Source of the DNA: Chryseobacterium sp. LJ668
GTDB taxonomy: Bacteria > Bacteroidota > Bacteroidia > Flavobacteriales > Weeksellaceae
Direction: 5' to 3'
Assembly: GCF_019613955.1 (NCBI RefSeq)
Contig: NZ_CP080443.1
Location: 992,001-1,056,000, forward strand
DNA: 64,000 bases
This document shows, one piece after another, positions 58,978 to 64,000 of this stretch. The position numbers and the translations under genes were made by a program. A model generated the notes under the pieces. It was not told the origin of the DNA and made no database searches. It saw only the letters and a program-made list of their open reading frames with translations. How positions within the stretch are numbered: position 1 is the stretch's first letter; each line of letters begins with the position of its first letter.

Positions 58978-60064
58978 AAAATTGTTTTCCTTATCCACTT
59001 CCGGGCACAGAACTGTCGGTTTGGATATTTTGCGTACGGTAGCTATCTTATTGGTTATGATTTCTCATAGCAAAGTATATTTGCCTCTGGATTTTCAAAA
59101 TTTTTTATCTTTTTTTTTAATTGATGGTGTTGCAGTTTTCTTTGTATTAAGTGGTTTTTTGATTGGTAAAATAATGTTTAAAGTGTTTACTGAAGAAACT
59201 TCTTTTAAACAAATATTTAATTTCTGGGCGAGAAGATGGCTTAGAACTTTACCAAATTATTATTTCATCTTATTGATCTTAATTGGTCTTGAAGTTTTAG
59301 TAAATGGAACAAATATAATTTCTGACCTTTTTAAATATTCTTTTTTTCTTCAAAACTTATACTACCCTATTGATAATTTTTTCCCTGAGTCATGGAGTCT
59401 TACTGTAGAAGAATGGTTTTACCTGATTTGTCCCTTACTGTTTTTTTTAATTCATTTTTTCTTCAGAAAAAGCAAGAAAACAACTTTTTTGATCAGTATA
59501 ATTTTGATTATACTATTTGCAAACATTGTAAGAATATATTACTATTTTGATCTTGGAGCAAAAAACTATTTTATTTATGATCGGTATTTTGTACGACAAG
59601 TTATAACAAGAATTGATGCCATCATCTATGGAGTTTTAGCTGCCTGGATTTATGTATATTATCCCAATATATTCAACAAATACGCAAATATAAATTTCAT
59701 CATTGGCTGTATAGTCATATTGCTTATTCACAATTTAGAATCGCAATATCAACCTTTCCAATATCTGCTCTCCTTTACATTGGCATCCATAGCTATTATG
59801 ATCACCTTGCCGTTCCTGAACAGCATTAAAAATATAAAGTTTAAAAGTTTACAGAATATAATCATCCACATCTCATTGATATCATATTCTATGTACCTAA
59901 TTAATCTCTCATTGGTCAATTTTTGGATCTTACCTTTATTCAAAATAAGAACAGATATTATAAATTTTTTCTTACTTTGGGGTATTACGATTATTCTCTC
60001 TACAATTCTTTATAAAAGATTAGAGTTACCTTTTTTAACTTTTAGAGACAAAATACTAAAATGA
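58970..60064 (+). CDS. Acyltransferase 3 family membrane protein (OafA-type)
   Basis: The 364 residues contain about ten hydrophobic helices. The first carries RTVGLDILRTVAILLVMISHS with the conserved Arg-x9 and His motif of the family, and later LTVEEWFYLICPLLFFL and RIDAIIYGVLAAW. These proteins move acetyl or other acyl groups to sugars at the inner membrane, often modifying O-antigen. It overlaps the following glycosyltransferase gene by 4 nt (ATGA). Confidence 0.88.
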   Translation: MLKKLFSLSTSGHRTVGLDILRTVAILLVMISHSKVYLPLDFQNFLSFFLIDGVAVFFVLSGFLIGKIMFKVFTEETSFKQIFNFWARRWLRTLPNYYFILLILIGLEVLVNGTNIISDLFKYSFFLQNLYYPIDNFFPESWSLTVEEWFYLICPLLFFLIHFFFRKSKKTTFLISIILIILFANIVRIYYYFDLGAKNYFIYDRYFVRQVITRIDAIIYGVLAAWIYVYYPNIFNKYANINFIIGCIVILLIHNLESQYQPFQYLLSFTLASIAIMITLPFLNSIKNIKFKSLQNIIIHISLISYSMYLINLSLVNFWILPLFKIRTDIINFFLLWGITIILSTILYKRLELPFLTFRDKILK

Positions 60065-61185
60065 AGATAGGATTCTACAGTGTCGTACCATTGGATGATA
60101 AAAAAAACTGGTCCGGAACTATGTTTAAGATGTACGAGCAGCTTCTGATTCAGGGGCATGAAGTGGTATGGATTCCCAGAGTTCGTTTTACTGATATTGA
60201 AAAGAAGACTTTCAAATTTATTGAAAAGACTTTCAATAAAATTTTTAACAGAGGCTATAATCGTCATCTATTTATCTATAAAGCAAAAATTGCAGCCAGA
60301 CGTTTGGAGAAAAATTTAAAAGACTTTAAAATTGATGTACTTTTTAATCCAACGCATGTTAATGATTTTGCCTATCTGAAAACTGACATCCCTGTCGTTT
60401 ATCTTAATGACGCAAATGTTGCTCAGCTGCTCAACTATTATCATTACTATTCCGGTTTTGGAATTTTATCAAAATTGGAAACCAAGTACTTGGAAAAGAA
60501 AACATTAAAAAAATCTTCCTTTGCTGTATTTTCATCAGATTGGGCAAGTAATTTTGCTGTAGATTTTTATGGAATTGAAAAAGAAAAAGTAAAAACCATA
60601 AAGTTCGGAGCCAACATTATGGTTCCTGAAAAGATTAATTTTAATAAAAATACGAGTGAGTTTACCTTTCTATTCCTGGCAGTTGACTGGGTCAGAAAAA
60701 GAGGAACGCTTGCTTTCGAAAGTTTAAAAATCTTAAGAGAAAAAGGACTCCCTGTAAAAATGTTAATAGTAGGCTGCGATCCTGAAATAAATGAAGATTG
60801 GGTAACTATTATTCCGTTTCTTAATAAAAATAATCCCGATGAATTTAAAGAAATTCAACAGCATTTGCTGAATTCTCACTTTCTGTTTGTGCCAACCAAA
60901 GCAGACTGCACTCCCATTGCATTCTGCGAAGCTGCGGGATATGGTTTGCCTGTAATTTCTACAAATACAGGTGGAATTTCCGCTCATGTTATTCACGGAT
61001 ACAATGGCATTCTACTGTCTCCCAATGCTGTAGCACAAGATTATGCAGATGAGATGGAAAAGCTAATGAATGCGCCGGAAAAAGTAAAAGAATACTCAGA
61101 AAATGCCCGCAAACTTTATGATCAGGAACTCAATTGGGAAAATTGGGGTAATGAATTTTCTAAAATCTTAAAAAAACTGGGATGA
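60061..61185 (+). CDS. Family 4 glycosyltransferase (GT-B)
   Basis: This 374-residue retaining GT-B enzyme has the N-terminal YSVVPLDDKKNWSGTMFKMY and the C-terminal half FVPTKADCTPIAFCEAAGYG then LPVISTNTGGI, with the E-x7-E motif region in CEAAGYGLPVIS. Such enzymes use GDP-mannose or UDP-sugars. It overlaps both neighbours by 4 nt and so is tightly coupled in the operon. It is likely to add a sugar to the growing chain. Confidence 0.87.
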   Translation: MKIGFYSVVPLDDKKNWSGTMFKMYEQLLIQGHEVVWIPRVRFTDIEKKTFKFIEKTFNKIFNRGYNRHLFIYKAKIAARRLEKNLKDFKIDVLFNPTHVNDFAYLKTDIPVVYLNDANVAQLLNYYHYYSGFGILSKLETKYLEKKTLKKSSFAVFSSDWASNFAVDFYGIEKEKVKTIKFGANIMVPEKINFNKNTSEFTFLFLAVDWVRKRGTLAFESLKILREKGLPVKMLIVGCDPEINEDWVTIIPFLNKNNPDEFKEIQQHLLNSHFLFVPTKADCTPIAFCEAAGYGLPVISTNTGGISAHVIHGYNGILLSPNAVAQDYADEMEKLMNAPEKVKEYSENARKLYDQELNWENWGNEFSKILKKLG

Positions 61186-62048
61186 AGCTGACAATTTTTA
61201 CACCTACATATAATAGAGCTTACTTGCTGCCCCAATTGTTTGAAAGCCTCCAACGGCAGAATAAAAAAGGTTTTGAATGGCTCATTGTAGATGATGGCTC
61301 TACTGATAATACAAGAGAACTTATAAATGATCTGGCAAATCAGGCTGATTTTAAAATACATTATTATTATCAGGAAAACCAAGGTAAGCATGTAGCTATT
61401 AATACTGCTCTTCAGCATATTGACACTCCTTATTTCGCTACTGTTGACAGTGATGATTATCTAGAAGATAATGCAGTTGAAATAATTTTCAGCAAACTGT
61501 CATTAATAGATCATTCAAAAAATATTGTCGCATTAGCTTCGCCAATCAAAATTCTAAATAAAGATATACAGGGCAAAATAATAACCGTAAATACTGTTTC
61601 AACCACTTATGAAATGATTTATAAGCATAAGATACATGGTGAAGCCACATTAATTTTTAAAACAGAGCTGGCCAGAAGGTTTGAATACCCTACTTTTTCA
61701 GGAGAGATATTTATGTTAGAATCCGTAGTTTTTAACAGGATGGATGAAATGTATAAATTTTTGTATATTCCTGAATCGCTAGTTAATGCAGAATATATAC
61801 CCGATGGCTTGACATCTCAGGGCAGAAAAAAACTGCTTGATAATCCCAAAGGAGCAGCTTTGGCCTACAAGGAAAAGATGAACAATTCTAAAATTCCTTT
61901 GGAGAACAGAAAAATATTTGCTAAAAACTATTGGGATTATGAGAATATGACCAATAAGAGCTTTACATCTAAAATAATTAAAATTAAGGGTGTAATGATA
62001 AAATTTTATATGATTGCTTTTTTTCTAAAAAGACTTTTTTCCAAATAA
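61182..62048 (+). CDS. Family 2 glycosyltransferase
   Basis: This 288-residue GT-A enzyme has TIFTPTYNRAYLLPQLFESL, IVDDGSTDNTRELI and ATVDSDDYLEDNA, with a DxD-like DSDD motif. The C-terminal part has KIHGEATLIFKTELARRFEYP then FSGEIFMLESVVFNRM, typical of GT2 enzymes that extend chains. Its ATG overlaps the previous gene by 4 nt. A 108-nt gap to the next gene has no stable structure noted. Confidence 0.87.
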   Translation: MKLTIFTPTYNRAYLLPQLFESLQRQNKKGFEWLIVDDGSTDNTRELINDLANQADFKIHYYYQENQGKHVAINTALQHIDTPYFATVDSDDYLEDNAVEIIFSKLSLIDHSKNIVALASPIKILNKDIQGKIITVNTVSTTYEMIYKHKIHGEATLIFKTELARRFEYPTFSGEIFMLESVVFNRMDEMYKFLYIPESLVNAEYIPDGLTSQGRKKLLDNPKGAALAYKEKMNNSKIPLENRKIFAKNYWDYENMTNKSFTSKIIKIKGVMIKFYMIAFFLKRLFSK

Positions 62049-62156
62049 CGATTGATATTTCAGAATAGGAGACATTTATGAAAAATTCAAATAAAAATAG
62101 TAGGTTTCAGAAAAGCTTTAAATGAATTACCTAAGACATAACAAATTATAAACCTG

Positions 62157-62927
62157 ATGAAAATTTTAAACAAAATAAAAAAGAGCATATTTCCAAAATC
62201 GCTCTCAGAAAACGCAACAACCAGTTTTGTTTTAGAGAAGACAGGAAATCAGATCTATACCGGTCCTTTCGCCGGATTGGCTATTCCTGATATTTTAAAG
62301 CCAAATTTGAAATTAGCTGAGGCGCTTGGTTTATATGAATATGCTCTACATGGCTGTTTTTCAAACCTAATCAATAAAAATATAGAAAACATAATGGTAA
62401 TTGGTGGCCATAAAGGTTATTATCCAGCAGGTTTGAGCAACCTCCTGAGACCAAACAACATGTATGTTTTTGAGATGGATTTGAATTTCCAACCACTTAT
62501 TGACTCATGGATTGAAGTAAATAATCTAAAACCCTATCAAACTTTTGGTGAAGCTTCAGAAGAAATATTGCTTAATTGGACTGAAAGAATAGATTTCTTA
62601 CTTATTGATTGCGAAGGTGCAGAAGATTTTTTATTGCAACCGCAGAAATTTAACTGGCAAAAAGAGACAGATATTCTGGTTGAAATTCATCATTTTTACA
62701 ATAATAAGATATTAGGAAATTTAGTAACAAGATTCAAAGACACTCATGACCTGTTAATCATTTATGATGATATTTCAGAAAATGAAAAGATTCATAATGT
62801 ATTAGAAGGTTTAGGAATAGAGGGATCTTTCCGAGGACAGCCCAATCACCGCTGGATTCTTGATGAGAACAACAATAAAATAATAACGGCAGGAATATTT
62901 TTATATATGTCTGTAAAAAATACATAA
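62157..62927 (+). CDS. FkbM-like SAM-dependent methyltransferase
   Basis: The 256-residue protein has MVIGGHKGYYPAGLSNLLRP as the SAM loop and FEMDLNFQPLIDSWI after strand two. It then has LLIDCEGAEDFLLQ, the FkbM Asp-x-Glu-Gly-Ala-Glu segment. An N-terminal extension of about 75 residues is unlike common FkbM proteins. Its stop overlaps the next start by one base (TAATG). A sugar O-methyl group is the likely product. Together with 51073-51771 it gives the cluster two such genes. Confidence 0.75.
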   Translation: MKILNKIKKSIFPKSLSENATTSFVLEKTGNQIYTGPFAGLAIPDILKPNLKLAEALGLYEYALHGCFSNLINKNIENIMVIGGHKGYYPAGLSNLLRPNNMYVFEMDLNFQPLIDSWIEVNNLKPYQTFGEASEEILLNWTERIDFLLIDCEGAEDFLLQPQKFNWQKETDILVEIHHFYNNKILGNLVTRFKDTHDLLIIYDDISENEKIHNVLEGLGIEGSFRGQPNHRWILDENNNKIITAGIFLYMSVKNT

Positions 62928-63709
62928 TGATCCCAAAAAAAATACATTACTGCTGGTTCGGGGGAAAACAAAAGCCAGATTCTTTCTTTCTTTGTTTAGC
63001 TTCATGGAAAAAAAATCTTCCTGACTATGAGATCATCGAGTGGAATGAAGCCAATTTTGACATCAATTGCTGTGAGTATGTTCGTCTAGCTGCTGAACAG
63101 AAAAAATGGGCTTTCGTATCAGATTATTCAAGAGCTTTGGCATTGTTTGAGCAAGGTGGTATTTATATGGATATTGATGTAGAAGTAAAATTTTCTTTAG
63201 ATGAATTTTTAGTCCATCGGGCTTTCTCAGGTTTTGAAATCAAAGGATCGCCATTTACAGCATTGTGGGGTACAGAAGCAGGGCATCCATGGCCAAAAAA
63301 AGTTTTAGACTTTTATAAAAACAAAACAGATTTTGATCTTACCACAAATACCGTTTTTGTTTCTGATCTTTTAGTAAATGAATATCAAGCTGATGCAGAA
63401 AGAGATGACTATCAGGAATTGGCAGATGGAATTGCAATCTATCCCTCTACTTACTTCTGTCTTGATCTACCAAAAAACTACGCGAGCCATCACTTTGTAG
63501 GAACCTGGCATGAAAGAGATACACCAAACCCTTTTAAGGATTTTGTACACGCCTATTTTCATGTCAAAAATGTAGCTGAAATCAAAGAAGGAAAAAAAGA
63601 AATTCATAATGTAATTAACAATATGAAAATGATCACTGCAGATGAAATTCTTGATCAGTTTCCATTAAGAATGTTAGTGAAATATATTATTAAACGTATA
63701 AAACGATAA
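62927..63709 (+). CDS. Glycosyltransferase of the capsular-sugar (GT32-like, DXD) type
   Basis: This 260-residue protein begins IPKKIHYCWFGGKQKPDSF, then LPDYEIIEWNEANFDI, then FVSDYSRALALFEQGGIY followed by MDIDVEV. The GGxYxDxDxxx pattern is the metal- and donor-binding DxD of GT32 and related capsule glycosyltransferases. The TWHERDTPNPF region is also family-typical. It ends 8 nt before a promoter-like box, so the operon may stop here or run on. Confidence 0.88.
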   Translation: MIPKKIHYCWFGGKQKPDSFFLCLASWKKNLPDYEIIEWNEANFDINCCEYVRLAAEQKKWAFVSDYSRALALFEQGGIYMDIDVEVKFSLDEFLVHRAFSGFEIKGSPFTALWGTEAGHPWPKKVLDFYKNKTDFDLTTNTVFVSDLLVNEYQADAERDDYQELADGIAIYPSTYFCLDLPKNYASHHFVGTWHERDTPNPFKDFVHAYFHVKNVAEIKEGKKEIHNVINNMKMITADEILDQFPLRMLVKYIIKRIKR

Positions 63710-63716
63710 GTTTTAT

Positions 63717-63724
63717 TATTTTTG
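63717..63724 (+). promoter_or_regulatory. Candidate -7 box near the window end
   Basis: TATTTTTG matches TAnnTTTG and lies 15 nt before a short ORF at 63739. No -33 TTG was found. Confidence 0.35.
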
Positions 63725-63738
63725 TAAAAACATATCTG

Positions 63739-63861
63739 ATGAACGATCAATTTGCAATTATTTATGCAACAAACCTTGAATTTATAAAGACATTTTTCCA
63801 AAATAAAAACACCCGTTTGCTAACGGAAATACGGCTGAAAAAATCATTAAAAAAGTTTTAG
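63739..63861 (+). CDS. Short ORF of 40 codons, uncertain
   Basis: ATG 63739 to TAG 63859-63861 reads MNDQFAIIYATNLEFIKTFF and then a basic tail (RLKKSLKKF). It ends one base before the ATG of the next gene and lies just after a -7 box, so it could be a small leader-like gene. It could also be a chance frame. No family is recognised. Confidence 0.3.
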   Translation: MNDQFAIIYATNLEFIKTFFQNKNTRLLTEIRLKKSLKKF

Positions 63862-63862
63862 A

Positions 63863-64000
63863 ATGATTGTAGGGAGAGGACTTATTGCTTCATTATTTAC
63901 AGACTGCGACAAAGAAGACACCATTTTTTTTGCATCCGGCGTATCAAATTCTTTAGAAACAAAAACCGAGGAGTTTCTCAGGGAAGAAAATTTAATCAGG
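63863..64000 (+). CDS. NAD-binding sugar epimerase/dehydratase-like protein (start only)
   Basis: Only 46 codons lie in the window. MIVGRGLIASLF has the Gly-rich NAD-binding shape of extended short-chain dehydrogenases, though GRGLIA differs from the usual GxxGxxG. IFFASGVSNSLETKTEEFLR follows the pattern I recall from polysaccharide-cluster epimerase-like proteins of Bacteroidota. The frame is open to the window edge. It suggests the sugar cluster continues past 64 kb. Confidence 0.6.
   Translation, partial: MIVGRGLIASLFTDCDKEDTIFFASGVSNSLETKTEEFLREENLIR

Noticed and set aside
62082..62140. Very short frames in the gap before the second FkbM-like gene (one reads KIQIKIVGFRKALNELPKT)
   Set aside because: It looks faintly like the start of a broken gene, but it is too short and lacks a start in the right frame, so no feature is claimed.
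1..64000. CRISPR arrays, rRNA genes, insertion sequences, phage genes or a replication origin
   Set aside because: No regularly spaced repeats, transposase or integrase motifs, rRNA segments or origin-like clusters were seen in the window.

Overview
The window looks like a chromosomal segment of a Bacteroidota/Flavobacteriia organism, most likely Chryseobacterium or a close relative in Weeksellaceae. The pointers are AT-rich DNA, Bacteroidota-type promoters (TTTG about 20 nt before TAnnTTTG), almost no Shine-Dalgarno sequences, a SusC/SusD outer-membrane pair, a type IX secretion sorting domain, a bacillithiol gene (bshC) and LptD, which implies an LPS-type outer membrane. The genus call rests on remembered protein styles; no search was run.

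Region 1 (0-26.8 kb) is mostly housekeeping. It holds the end of a SpoU-type RNA methyltransferase, lipoproteins, a 5-formyl-THF cyclo-ligase, a TrhO-type tRNA hydroxylase with an extra C-terminal domain, an HtrA protease, RidA, LptD divergent from an N-acetylmuramoyl-L-alanine amidase, rpsT, three tRNA-Glu genes, an exported superoxide dismutase and a probable copper-handling operon (small CxxxC protein, YHS lipoprotein, SCO). A Zn/Cd P-type ATPase with a Fur-family regulator follows, then aroQ, a membrane-protein gene cut by an in-frame stop, pckA, a GHMP kinase, fabD, a LysM/periplasmic-binding protein, bshC and a putative porin.

Region 2 (26.8-35.5 kb) carries a SusC-SusD-lipoprotein uptake operon divergent from a secreted subtilisin with a T9SS tail, plus two envelope proteins of unknown role.

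Region 3 (35.5-39.1 kb) is the most unusual part. It is a decaying minus-strand array of two related C-terminal modules, each with an HxH...(S/T)xxD motif and each without an N-terminus. Each is followed directly by a small lipoprotein. One module is frameshifted, one is fused to its lipoprotein, and a REP-like palindrome and a terminator mark the boundaries. The layout resembles orphan effector-tip/immunity cassettes of polymorphic toxin systems. That reading is inference.

Region 4 (39.1-44.1 kb) is the rimP-nusA-infB operon, with a well-formed promoter and a terminator-like hairpin in its leader.

Region 5 (44.2-64.0 kb) is a surface-polysaccharide (O-antigen type) cluster on the plus strand. 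It contains UDP-glucose dehydrogenase, rfbB and rfbA, a Wzm/Wzt ABC exporter whose ATPase has a C-terminal glycan-binding-type domain, GDP-sugar enzymes (gmd, a GDP-fucose-synthase homologue and a PLP enzyme with His-His where aminotransferases have the catalytic Lys), at least seven glycosyltransferases, two acyltransferases and two FkbM-like methyltransferases. The His-His PLP enzyme suggests a 3,6-dideoxyhexose such as GDP-colitose. Terminators after rfbA and gmd, each followed by a new promoter box, split the cluster into at least three transcription units.
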